Shown here one piece after another: positions 1-6,342 of a stretch of DNA of 17,039 nucleotides. How positions within the stretch are numbered: position 1 is the first letter of the stretch; each line of letters opens with the position of its first letter. The stretch covers positions 1-17,039 of the forward strand of contig CAMLEX010000012.1 in assembly GCA_946479055.1 (NCBI GenBank), in the 5' to 3' direction. The position numbers were made by a program, and so were the translations under genes. The notes below the pieces were generated by a model that did not search any database, was not told the origin of the DNA, and worked only from the letters and a program-made list of their open reading frames with translations. Source of the stretch: an uncultured Bacteroidota bacterium. GTDB lineage: Bacteria; Bacteroidota; Bacteroidia; Chitinophagales; Chitinophagaceae.

Positions 1-47
1 GAGATCTGTGGTAGTGACTGGAGTTCAGACGTGTGCTCTTCCGATCT
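1..47 (+). other. Illumina sequencing adapter (contaminant, not genomic)
   Basis: The bases read as GAGAT (the end of the P7 flow-cell oligo), then an 8-base index CTGTGGTA at 6-13, then at 14-47 the standard TruSeq read-2 adapter, which begins GTGACTGGAGTTC and ends GCTCTTCCGATCT. Genomic sequence begins at 48. Read on the minus strand, the adapter encodes the tail IGRAHV, a familiar artefact in draft-genome proteins. This is direct pattern recognition of a known oligonucleotide, and the match appears complete. Confidence 0.98.
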
Positions 48-765
48 TCGCAGGCATTTTGGCAACATCTTCACCAGAAACTGAAGCAATAGATCCTGTA
101 AGATCACGTTTCCGCTGGGTACCGTAACCTACTACAATCACCTGGTCCATTACTTTTGTAGAAGTAATCAGGGCAACAGTTATTTCCGTTTTTCCACCCA
201 AAGCTATTTCCTGTGCATCATAGCCAACCGAAGAAATAACTAAAGTCACATTCGCATCAGGGGCGGTCAAAGAAAAATTTCCTTCATTATTTGTCGTAGT
301 TCCTATCGAGGTACCTTTTACTACTACCGATACCCCTGACAAGGGAGCTCCCCCTTCGCCAGTCACTTTACCATTTATTACCACGTCGGGAACATTAGCT
401 TTTACATTTGGATATTCCTTTATGACTATAAGATTATTTTCCATCAACTGGTATAGCAATCTTGTGTTTCCAAGAACAATATTCAATACCTCTGTCAATG
501 CCGCATTCTTTACATTAACAGATACTTTTTCCCGGATCTCATCCAGGTTATCATTATAAAGAAACCGGTAATTAGTTTGCTTTTCAATGGAACGAAGCAC
601 GTCTTCTATAGCTGTCTTTTTTACCCTCAAATTGATCTTTTCCTGTCCGAAACCGTTGGCAGAAACGTTGAGGGTAAAAAACAGTGTTAGCAGGGCAGTC
701 AATTTCATAATGAGCAGCCATTTTGATAGCAACGGTTTTTTTGTGACCGTTAAAAAACATTTCAT
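48..765 (-). CDS. SusC/RagA family TonB-dependent outer-membrane receptor, N-terminal part only
   Basis: This is the N-terminal 239 residues of a receptor that would normally be about 1,000-1,200 residues. It probably imports a glycan or other ligand across the outer membrane with TonB energy. Visible in order: a signal peptide (hydrophobic core about 16-32, ending VSANGFGQ); an STN (secretin/TonB short N-terminal) domain at about 42-118, with the FLYNDNLDE segment; a CarboxypepD_reg-like beta-sandwich at about 129-205 with the SVVVKGTSIGTTTNNEG turn; then the SusC-type segment DQVIVVGYGTQRKRDLTGSI at about 207-226 leading into the plug. The gene is cut by adapter sequence at 47, so residues after MPA (239) are artefactual. 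An STN domain directly downstream of sigma and fecR suggests a transducing receptor that signals to FecR. The start at 765 is preferred over Met20 because it includes the basic n-region. SusD and substrate are unknown. Confidence 0.93.
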
Positions 766-838
766 ATTTTTAGCAGATTAGGGGTTAAACAATCCAACTG
801 TGACAGGTTGATTTATTAAGTTTAGCCATCTTTTTTAT

Positions 839-870
839 ACGGGGAATGCGCCAACATTCTCCGTTTTTTT
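839..870 (+). terminator. Terminator-like hairpin, oriented on the plus strand, between fecR and susC
   Basis: Arms 839-848 (ACGGGGAATG) and 855-864 (CATTCTCCGT) pair over 10 bp with one G-U wobble, around a 6-base loop. A run of seven T (864-870) follows on the plus strand. It is therefore a canonical intrinsic terminator only for plus-strand transcription. In the minus-strand fecR-susC transcript the same hairpin would sit in the susC leader without a U-tract. No plus-strand gene precedes it. Confidence 0.55.
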
Positions 871-871
871 A

Positions 872-906
872 CCTCACCCCAACCCTCTCCAAAGGAAAGG
901 GAGGAG
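872..906. repeat. Palindromic dispersed-repeat-like element
   Basis: The stretch starts CCTCACCCCAACCCTCTCC, passes through AAA and returns as GGAAAGGGAGG. The arms CCCTCTCC and GGAAAGGG pair with a single mismatch around a 3-base loop. The CTCACCCCAACCCTCTCC core resembles a short palindromic element I have seen scattered between genes in many bacterial genomes. That resemblance is from memory; only one copy is visible here. Confidence 0.45.
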
Positions 907-913
907 ATGGAAT

Positions 914-2026
914 TTATTGAGATGAACTAACCGATATTTCATGATTTTCTATTTTATAATTGAATAAAGGAACTGCTACGTGAAGTGCTTTAAATGCCTG
1001 ATCAACATTTTCCTTCTCAAACGACCCATTAAAATTTAAGTTCTTTACTTTCTCGTCTGTAAAAACAATGGTCACATTATACCATCTTTCCAGCTTATGC
1101 GCTAATTCTTCAAAGCTGTCTCCGCGGAATTCGAGACGGCTATAAAGCCATGCTGTTTCAAACCTTTCGCTTTCCTTTTTGGTGCTGTCGATATGAGTAA
1201 TGATGAAGCTTGCGGGTATTGGTTTTGCTAAAGGTGTCTTTTCTTCAGACAACTTTTCTTCTTCCTTAGCTGCTTGTTTTGGAAGAATGAGTTTTTCATT
1301 TGGCTTTAATTGTATGGATTTTTCTTTACTATCGTCCTTGCGTGAAACCTGCACCAGACCCCGATATAATGTTGTCTCTACTGTTTTATCTTCCGGATAA
1401 GATTTCACATTAAACGCTGTTCCCAAAACCCTGATATCAATACTTGAAGTATGAACAATAAAAGGACGTCCCGGCTGTTTTACAACATCAAAGAAAGCTT
1501 CTCCTTCCAATCTCACTTCGCGGGTTGATCCATTAAAATCATTTTCGTAATGTAATTTGGAGCCGGCATTCAGCCATACAATTGTACCATCAGGTAATAA
1601 TGAACGGGTCCTGCTTCCATTGCTTGCTACTATCGGGGCTTGTTCTATTTTGTTATCAATTGCAACAGGGGGTTTATTATTAAACCAAAACCATCCCGCG
1701 GTAAGAATGATAATAATAAAGGAAGACATTACTAAGGAGATGCGCCTTCTGTTGCGGCGCTTTACCCAAAAGGGATTTATTTCTGTATTATCATTTTCAG
1801 TAGCTGCACGGTTAATTATCCTGGAAATAGTATTCCTGGCATTTGTATTATCCTCATCATTAATATCGACGTGTTTTTCTTTCCAGATGCGAACCAGAAC
1901 ATCATATTGCTGCTGAAGTTCTTCGTCGTGGCGGAGCAGATCAATAAGCTCCTGCTCCTCCTGCGGAGAAGCTTCGCCATTTAATTTTCTGGCGATAATA
2001 TACCAAATATGAGCAGGAGTTTCCAG
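914..2026 (-). CDS. FecR-family anti-sigma factor (FecR and DUF4974 domains), apparent CTG start
   Basis: This is an inner-membrane anti-sigma factor that would hold the upstream ECF sigma factor and receive a signal from the downstream receptor. The N-terminal cytoplasmic region contains HIWYIIARKLNGEAS, which matches the usual opening of Bacteroidota FecR proteins. A basic patch (KRRNRRR) precedes one membrane segment (SSFIIIILTAGWFWF). A periplasmic FecR domain follows (LLPDGTIVWLNAGSKLHYEN, LEGEAFFDV, VLGTAFNVKSYPED), then a C-terminal DUF4974 domain (LERWYNVTIVFTDEKVKNLNFNGSF). The only in-frame ATG, at 1729, would remove all of the cytoplasmic sigma-binding part. Between the in-frame stop at 2048-2050 and 1729 I find no ATG, GTG or TTG codon. 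CTG at 2024-2026 gives (M)ETPAHIWYIIARKL, exactly the expected register and a 370-residue protein. A base-call error (ATG to CTG) is the alternative. It lies 60 bases after the sigma gene. Confidence 0.88.
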   Translation of the reverse strand: METPAHIWYIIARKLNGEASPQEEQELIDLLRHDEELQQQYDVLVRIWKEKHVDINDEDNTNARNTISRIINRAATENDNTEINPFWVKRRNRRRISLVMSSFIIIILTAGWFWFNNKPPVAIDNKIEQAPIVASNGSRTRSLLPDGTIVWLNAGSKLHYENDFNGSTREVRLEGEAFFDVVKQPGRPFIVHTSSIDIRVLGTAFNVKSYPEDKTVETTLYRGLVQVSRKDDSKEKSIQLKPNEKLILPKQAAKEEEKLSEEKTPLAKPIPASFIITHIDSTKKESERFETAWLYSRLEFRGDSFEELAHKLERWYNVTIVFTDEKVKNLNFNGSFEKENVDQAFKALHVAVPLFNYKIENHEISVSSSQ

Positions 2027-2086
2027 GCAGCAATAATTGTAGTTACCTTAAGGACAGTAAAAAACAAGTTATCTACTAAGAGTCAG

Positions 2087-2710
2087 TTAACTTTTTTTAA
2101 AAGTATTTTTGTCAGCGGGGAATGAGGTATGCTGAGATAAAGGCTTTTGTATTTGCAGGGCTGTACAAATTTTTTTTACAGCAATAGCCATCTGGGTATC
2201 AATTGTATTTATAGAAATATTAAGGATTTCGCCTACCTCTTTATATTTAAGACCATCTTCCCGAATCAATTTGAATATCATCTTGCACCGGGGTGGCAAT
2301 GACTCAATAGCATGATGCATGCGGTTCATCATTTCAGCCGTGATCATCAGGTCATAGGGATTAGCCGCAAATTCATCCACGGTTGTGTCCAGATAATCAA
2401 AAGATGCCGCTACCAATTCTTTGGCCTTTTGAGAAAGTACATTTAAGGATTTGTTTTTAACAGCAACATATAAATAAACAGTCAGGTTTTCTATTTCAAT
2501 AATATGACTGCGTTTGGCCCATAATTTTACAAATACATCTTCTACCAGTTCTTCCGCTGTTTCTTTAGAGCGAACCAGAGAGACCGAAAAATGAATTAGT
2601 TTTTTGCTGAAATGCAAATAGAGCTGGGTAAATGCCGTTTCATCGTCTTTGGCAATCTTCGTTTGCAGTTCTTTTAATTGAACTGTAATATCGTGATCGT
2701 TAGCAGGCAA
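2087..2710 (-). CDS. ECF-type RNA polymerase sigma-70 factor (Bacteroidota FecI-like)
   Basis: This 207-residue protein would direct RNA polymerase to promoters of the linked uptake genes. Region 2 covers about residues 26-92 (FTQLYLHFSKKLIHFSVSLV, then ETAEELVEDVFVKLWAKR, the core-binding and -10 recognition helix). Region 4 covers about 134-187 (ESLPPRCKMIFKLIREDGLKYKEVGEILNISINTI), including a helix-turn-helix that reads the -35 element. There is no extended region 1 or 3, as expected for group IV factors. The start is TTG at 2708-2710: a TAG stop lies only five codons upstream, no ATG occurs before region 2, and an A-rich leader precedes it. FecR and a SusC receptor follow, the classic sigma/anti-sigma/receptor order. 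It may be autoregulated, but I see no clear housekeeping promoter upstream. Confidence 0.93.
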   Translation of the reverse strand: MPANDHDITVQLKELQTKIAKDDETAFTQLYLHFSKKLIHFSVSLVRSKETAEELVEDVFVKLWAKRSHIIEIENLTVYLYVAVKNKSLNVLSQKAKELVAASFDYLDTTVDEFAANPYDLMITAEMMNRMHHAIESLPPRCKMIFKLIREDGLKYKEVGEILNISINTIDTQMAIAVKKICTALQIQKPLSQHTSFPADKNTFKKS

Positions 2711-2911
2711 TCGGAAAGTTTTTTTCTAAGCAGTTGTACTAAGTTATATCAAATATCTAATAAACAAATAAGTTTTCCTTTTCACTATTCTATTATACGC
2801 TTGGCTAACTGAAAGGTTTTATTATGCATAAAATGATAACACTTCAATAATAGTATCCATTTCAATGGATCAACTATTGGCAAGCGCTGGAGGCATTGTA
2901 AAAAATTTTCT

Positions 2912-3142
2912 TCAGGGAACCGGATCATAACCGCTGCCACCCCAGGGATGACATCTTGCAATTCTTTTTATGGCCAGCCATAATCCTTTGAATACACCAT
3001 GCTTTTTAAAAGCTTCCATCGCATAGTGAGAACAAGTAGGAGTGTATCTGCACTTGGGTCCTATCCATGGAGAAATGATCAACTGGTAAATTTTTATCAG
3101 TAGAATAAAAGGGAGGCTTAATATATACAGGATCGTTTTCAA
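2912..3142 (-). CDS. yidD: YidD, membrane protein insertion efficiency factor
   Basis: This small 76-residue protein has an N-terminal hydrophobic/amphipathic segment ([23 protein letters not shown]) followed by the family signature: [22 protein letters not shown] with two of the conserved cysteines, then [14 protein letters not shown] with the third. Family members are thought to help YidC-dependent insertion of inner-membrane proteins. The length is normal and the C-terminus is complete. The start codon is TTG at 3140-3142, overlapping the rnpA stop in a TTGA, which implies translational coupling. The next methionine is at residue 42, inside the signature, so the TTG start is well supported. 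yidC itself does not follow; the next gene is the sigma factor, about 200 bases on. Confidence 0.95.
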   Translation of the reverse strand: MKTILYILSLPFILLIKIYQLIISPWIGPKCRYTPTCSHYAMEAFKKHGVFKGLWLAIKRIARCHPWGGSGYDPVP

Positions 3143-3552
3143 ATTCTCTTATTATTGATATCAAGAAGTTTTGTAAGCGCTGTATTAATGCTGTTATGAA
3201 CATCAGTGTACAATGGCAGTTCTTTGCCAGTATAAATAAAAAAAACATTCAGCTTCCTGTTTTGTTCTTTCAGTTTATCCTGCAAAGTGTTTTTTTGTAA
3301 ACGATAGGCTTCTTTTGTCAGTCGTTTTATTCTGTTTCGTTCAACCGCTGTTTTAAAATTGCGGCTACTTGCCCCAAAGCCGGCTTGAAGGGAACAAATG
3401 GAGTTGGCCTCTTGTATAGTTTGAAATGAATAGAATACCCGAAATGGTGGACTTACAAAACGTTGCCCGCTTTTGAACAACTGTTCAATTTGCTTCCGGC
3501 TTTTGAGCCGTTCATTTTTTCCTAAAGTGAATTGTTTAGCCACTAATTGCAC
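3139..3552 (-). CDS. rnpA: Ribonuclease P protein component
   Basis: This is the protein subunit of RNase P, which with the catalytic RNA removes 5' leaders from pre-tRNAs. The 137 residues begin with the basic segment [23 protein letters not shown] beta-strand section is followed by the RNR signature [19 protein letters not shown], the RNA-binding helix of the family. Start choice: there is no ATG. GTG at 3550-3552 is the most upstream candidate, and a second GTG at 3541-3543 (giving MAKQFTLGK) would trim three residues and is equally plausible. It lies downstream of rpmH, separated by a terminator-like hairpin, and its TGA stop overlaps the yidD start. The order rpmH-rnpA-yidD is widely conserved in bacteria. 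Confidence 0.95.
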   Translation of the reverse strand: MQLVAKQFTLGKNERLKSRKQIEQLFKSGQRFVSPPFRVFYSFQTIQEANSICSLQAGFGASSRNFKTAVERNRIKRLTKEAYRLQKNTLQDKLKEQNRKLNVFFIYTGKELPLYTDVHNSINTALTKLLDINNKRI

Positions 3553-3585
3553 GAATGGACACGAATTAACGCTAATAATCGCAAT

Positions 3586-3612
3586 AAAAAAGCTCTGAAA
3601 ATTTCAGAGCTT
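3586..3612 (-). terminator. Intrinsic terminator/attenuator between rpmH and rnpA
   Basis: Arms 3590-3600 (AAGCTCTGAAA) and 3602-3612 (TTTCAGAGCTT) are perfect inverted repeats. In practice this is a 7-9 bp stem with a small A/T loop. On the minus strand the stem is followed directly by a run of T, the textbook intrinsic terminator layout. It lies 50 bases after the rpmH stop and 33 bases before the rnpA start, so it would uncouple abundant L34 mRNA from rnpA-yidD. Confidence 0.82.
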
Positions 3613-3662
3613 AAAATTATTTGAATCTTCCCAGCCATCCTTCAGGGGAATCAGGGTGTTTC

Positions 3663-3818
3663 TTATTTCAATTTTTTCTCATCAGAAACAGTCAGTTTCT
3701 TACGGCCTTTAGCACGGCGGCTCGCCAATACTTTACGTCCGTTAGCTGTCGCCATACGTTTACGAAATCCGTGAACAGTTTTACGGCGCTTACGATGAGG
3801 TTGGAATGTACGTTTCAT
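3663..3818 (-). CDS. rpmH: 50S ribosomal protein L34
   Basis: This short gene encodes 51 residues beginning [20 protein letters not shown], followed by [21 protein letters not shown] and ending TVSDEKKLK before TAA. That is the complete, highly conserved, very basic L34 sequence of the large ribosomal subunit. The start is ATG at 3816-3818, preceded by an A-rich leader (GAAAAAGAAAAATAATT) without a Shine-Dalgarno, which is typical for Bacteroidota. It precedes rnpA and yidD in the widespread rpmH-rnpA-yidD order, although dnaA is not adjacent. A TACCTTTG promoter-like box lies about 100 bases upstream. Confidence 0.97.
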   Translation of the reverse strand: MKRTFQPHRKRRKTVHGFRKRMATANGRKVLASRRAKGRKKLTVSDEKKLK

Positions 3819-3918
3819 AATTATTTTTCTTTTTCACTTTTTTGAAATGGACCGGGAGAACGGCCTGGGTTTCAAGCTCACCAGCAGATCACCACACCCG
3901 CTGTTTGTGAAAGGACGG

Positions 3919-3926
3919 CAAAGGTA
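3919..3926 (-). promoter_or_regulatory. Candidate -7 box upstream of rpmH
   Basis: Plus-strand CAAAGGTA reads TACCTTTG on the minus strand, matching the Bacteroidota housekeeping -7 consensus TAnnTTTG. It lies about 100 bases upstream of the rpmH ATG. I see no clear TTTG or TTG at the expected -33 position, so this is a half-supported promoter. Confidence 0.45.
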
Positions 3927-4006
3927 GGGGAATGACCCCAGAAGTAAGAGGTAAGAAACTGAAAATTTTGGTCGGTTTTTTTACTTTACTGATAAACAGC
4001 GGTTTT

Positions 4007-4834
4007 TTAACCAAGATCTACATGCTTTGACTGTACTGCCTCGCCAAAAAAAATACTGGCATGATTGTCAAAATCCTCTGTGGAATCAGTAGTATAAAAT
4101 GTCCTTTGCCCATTTTTACTGCAGGCCAATTCAATTTCCGGGTGGCGGCCTAAGTAATCTTCCAGGCTTTCAGCCACTATTTCGCCCTGTGACACCAGTT
4201 TAACGCCAATCGGAAGATACTCCCGGATCTTTTCTTTTAATAAGGGATAGTGAGTGCAGGCCAGCAGCAGCACATCTATATCAACTCCTTTTTCAAAAAT
4301 GCTTTTTAAATTCTTTTTTACAAAAAAGTCGGCCCCATGGCTTTGGTGCTCATTATTTTCTACCAAAGGCACCCATAACGGACATGCTTCCTGGTAAACT
4401 TTTATGCCCGGAAAAAATTTGGCAATCTCAACGGGGTAAGATTTGGAAGCTACTGTTCCATTGGTAGCCAATATACCCACACTTTTTGTTTCAGAAAAAT
4501 TGCCGATGATCTCTGTAGTTGGTCTTAATACTCCCAATACTCTTTTGCCAGGTGCAAGTTTAGGAAGATCCTTTTGCTGAATGGTTCGCAACGCTTTTGC
4601 TGAAGCAGTATTGCAAGCTAGTATGACCAAAGAACATCCCTGATCAAAAAACCATTGCACACATTGCAGCGTATAGTGATAGACTGTATCAAAAGAACGG
4701 TTACCGTAGGGTGCACGGGCATTATCACCAAGATAAATATAATCGTACTCCGGCAGTGTATTAATGATCTCTTTCAATACCGTTAAACCTCCATAGCCGG
4801 AATCAAAAACACCAATGGGATTTGCTTTTTGCAT
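4007..4834 (-). CDS. murI: Glutamate racemase
   Basis: This cytoplasmic enzyme interconverts L- and D-glutamate, supplying D-Glu for the peptidoglycan stem peptide. The 275-residue protein has the DSGYGGLTVL motif near the N-terminus (general acid/base Asp11 and phosphate-like loop), GDNARAPYG at 37-45, the first catalytic cysteine in ILACNTASA (Cys74), and the second in LLACTHYPLL (Cys193). The length is normal. The start is the only sensible ATG (MQKANPIGVFDSGYGG) with an A-rich leader. It is the last gene of the envelope block, following the two skp-like genes but separated from them by a strong GC-rich hairpin at 4907-4939, so it may be transcribed separately or by read-through. Confidence 0.97.
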   Translation of the reverse strand: MQKANPIGVFDSGYGGLTVLKEIINTLPEYDYIYLGDNARAPYGNRSFDTVYHYTLQCVQWFFDQGCSLVILACNTASAKALRTIQQKDLPKLAPGKRVLGVLRPTTEIIGNFSETKSVGILATNGTVASKSYPVEIAKFFPGIKVYQEACPLWVPLVENNEHQSHGADFFVKKNLKSIFEKGVDIDVLLLACTHYPLLKEKIREYLPIGVKLVSQGEIVAESLEDYLGRHPEIELACSKNGQRTFYTTDSTEDFDNHASIFFGEAVQSKHVDLG

Positions 4835-4906
4835 ACAACAAAAATAAGAACAGGTTTATACAATCGGGTTGTATTTATCTTTCAGCGGCGGTATCGGCTA
4901 TAAAAT

Positions 4907-4939
4907 ATGACCCCGCTCCTTAGAAAAGGGCGGGGTCAT
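4907..4939 (-). terminator. GC-rich hairpin between the second skp-like gene and murI
   Basis: Arms 4907-4916 (ATGACCCCGC) and 4930-4939 (GCGGGGTCAT) pair perfectly over 10 bp around a 13-base A/T-rich loop. On the minus strand it is followed by ATTTTAT, on the plus strand by TATTATTT, so the U-tract is weak either way. It lies 24 bases after the upstream gene's stop, which fits termination or 3'-end protection of the bamA-skp transcript. Confidence 0.7.
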
Positions 4940-4963
4940 TATTATTTAATTCAACAATTCAAT

Positions 4964-5518
4964 TTATCTGCCTCCAACCGGTGGTTTGTAACCTGGTAGA
5001 AGTTGCGGAGGTACGGTTACGTTCAGTTTTTTCGCTACCGCCTGCAACAGATTGTCCGCTTCGGGTGCGACAATGACTGACTCACGGGATACGACATAAG
5101 TATAGCCCTTTTCTTTTGCAACAGCATTAATAGCATCCTGTATCTTTTTCATAACAGGGGCCACCAATTGACTTTGTCTGTTCTGAACAGCTTCCTGGGC
5201 TATTTGCTGCCAGTTTTGAAGAGTTTGAGTTAACTGACCCAACTCTTTTCCGATCTGGTCTTTTACCGCAGCAGGAGCCGGGTGTACACTATCCCTGAAG
5301 ATGCTGTCTTTATATTGATAAGTTTGTAACAATGACATATATTCTTTACCAACCGTATCTCTTTGGTATATCTGTATTACTGAATCAATCTTTGCCACTT
5401 CAGGCATCAGGTATAAAATAGTTTCAGCATCGATGTAGCCAATTTTGGTTTGAGCATTAACTCCGGTTCCGGCGATCAGCAAACCAAGAACTACTGCAAG
5501 CATTTTCAATTTTTTCAT
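4964..5518 (-). CDS. Skp/OmpH-family periplasmic chaperone (second copy)
   Basis: This 184-residue protein would escort unfolded outer-membrane proteins across the periplasm to the BAM machine. A signal peptide (MKKLKMLAVVLGLLIAGTGVNAQ) is followed by the typical OmpH opening IGYIDAETILYLMPEVAKID. Next comes a long hydrophilic helical stretch rich in Gln and Lys (about 50-135), which would form the coiled-coil tentacle, and then the returning AVAKEKGYTYVVSRESVIVAPEADNLLQAV strand-helix. The tail is Pro-rich (VTVPPQLLPGYKPPVGGR). It is the second of two tandem family members downstream of bamA and is clearly divergent from the first. The start is ATG with leader GTAAAAACAAACAA. Confidence 0.9.
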   Translation of the reverse strand: MKKLKMLAVVLGLLIAGTGVNAQTKIGYIDAETILYLMPEVAKIDSVIQIYQRDTVGKEYMSLLQTYQYKDSIFRDSVHPAPAAVKDQIGKELGQLTQTLQNWQQIAQEAVQNRQSQLVAPVMKKIQDAINAVAKEKGYTYVVSRESVIVAPEADNLLQAVAKKLNVTVPPQLLPGYKPPVGGR

Positions 5519-5719
5519 TTGTTTGTTTTTACTTCTTTAAGACGAATGAAATTCTTCATTAAATTATCAGCGCTTGTTAAACAGATTGCCCGATAATTTT
5601 TATGACTCATTTCATTGCTATTTGTTTTGTTTTTCCCTTAGCAGGGATTTATTGTTTTTTAGAGATAGTTTTTACAGTACGTTAGTTGCTTGTTTTATTT
5701 TCTTTAACATCCGTCACGA
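5519..5719. other. 201-base gap between the two skp-like genes
   Basis: This A/T-rich spacer contains no credible ORF. A small 6-bp hairpin (AATGAA 5545-5550 / TTCATT 5555-5560, loop ATTC) is the only structure I see. I find no TAnnTTTG promoter on the minus strand. The gap is long for two genes thought to be co-transcribed. Confidence 0.5.
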
Positions 5720-6235
5720 TCAATTTCTTATCCCCAACTCTTTCAATACATCCTCACTCTTATCAAGTTTAGGGTCGGCAAATATAATGGTAATTCCTTC
5801 ACTTTTATCCAGTACAAAATCATAGCCCCGCTGTGTGGAAATTTTTTGAACAGCATTGTAAACCTTGTCCTGGATGGGTTTGATAAGTTCCTGTCTTTTT
5901 TTGAACAGATCTCCTTCAAAACCAAAACGTTGCCGCTGAAGATCTCTTAGTTCCTTTTCTTTTAGAAAAAGCTGGTCTTCCCGCTTTTTTTTCAAATCAT
6001 CACTAAGCATTACCTGTTCCGCCTCGTAGTCCTTATACATTTTATCAAGGCCAGCCTGCTTTGTATCAATATCTTTTTGCCAGCCAGCAGCTATTCCATC
6101 CAGTTGTTTCTGCGCCTGTGTGTAATCGGGCATTTTATCCAGGATATAGCGGGTATCGATGATGGCATACTTCTGAGCGCTGGCAATAATGCCAAAAAGC
6201 ATCAGGGAACAAGCAAAAAGCAAATTCTTTTTCAT
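5720..6235 (-). CDS. Skp/OmpH-family periplasmic chaperone (first copy)
   Basis: This 171-residue protein has a signal peptide (MKKNLLFACSLMLFGIIASAQ), then YAIIDTRYILDKMPDYTQAQ, the usual OmpH beta-strand and helix start. About 90 highly charged residues follow (QLDGIAAGWQKDIDTKQAGL, through KKKREDQLFLKEKELRDLQR), a strong coiled-coil pattern for the two prongs. It ends with KISTQRGYDFVLDKSEGITIIFADPKLD, the returning body strand, and a short helix. The length matches Skp (about 160-175). Its position just downstream of bamA matches the bamA-skp arrangement seen in Bacteroidota and Proteobacteria and supports a role in delivering outer-membrane proteins to BamA. Confidence 0.92.
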   Translation of the reverse strand: MKKNLLFACSLMLFGIIASAQKYAIIDTRYILDKMPDYTQAQKQLDGIAAGWQKDIDTKQAGLDKMYKDYEAEQVMLSDDLKKKREDQLFLKEKELRDLQRQRFGFEGDLFKKRQELIKPIQDKVYNAVQKISTQRGYDFVLDKSEGITIIFADPKLDKSEDVLKELGIRN

Positions 6236-6258
6236 ATGTTCATTTTATTGTTTTGGCC

Positions 6259-6276
6259 TCCCGAAATGCTTCGGGA
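6259..6276. repeat. Short perfect palindrome with TCCCGAA arms
   Basis: TCCCGAA (6259-6265), loop ATGC, TTCGGGA (6270-6276): a perfect 7-bp stem in the bamA-skp gap. A related sequence with the same GTCCCGA-AGC core occurs at 12130-12146. I recall similar TCCCGAA...TTCGGGA elements scattered in Bacteroidota intergenic DNA, which suggests a dispersed REP-like family. Confidence 0.55.
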
Positions 6277-6342
6277 CAAGCTATGTAGTTAATTTGATTT
6301 ATCCGATTAATCATTTTGAATCATGTCAATCGTAGTTCTTTC

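Noticed and set aside
25..47. C-terminal residues IGRAHV and stop codon of the SusC reading frame
   Set aside because: They are encoded by the adapter, not by the genome, so the CDS is ended at base 48.
2849..2878. Hairpin AATAGT-ATCCAT / ATGGAT-CA-ACTATT after yidD
   Set aside because: The stem is bulged and A/T-rich and lacks a U-tract on either strand. It might mark the yidD 3' end but is too weak to call a terminator.
3621..3845. Plus-strand open frame of 74 codons over rpmH
   Set aside because: It is an antisense shadow of the L34 gene, whose conserved protein sequence is unmistakable on the minus strand.
3927..3939. GGGG-AATGA-CCCC mini-hairpin at the rpmH promoter
   Set aside because: The stem is only 4 bp and is probably coincidental.
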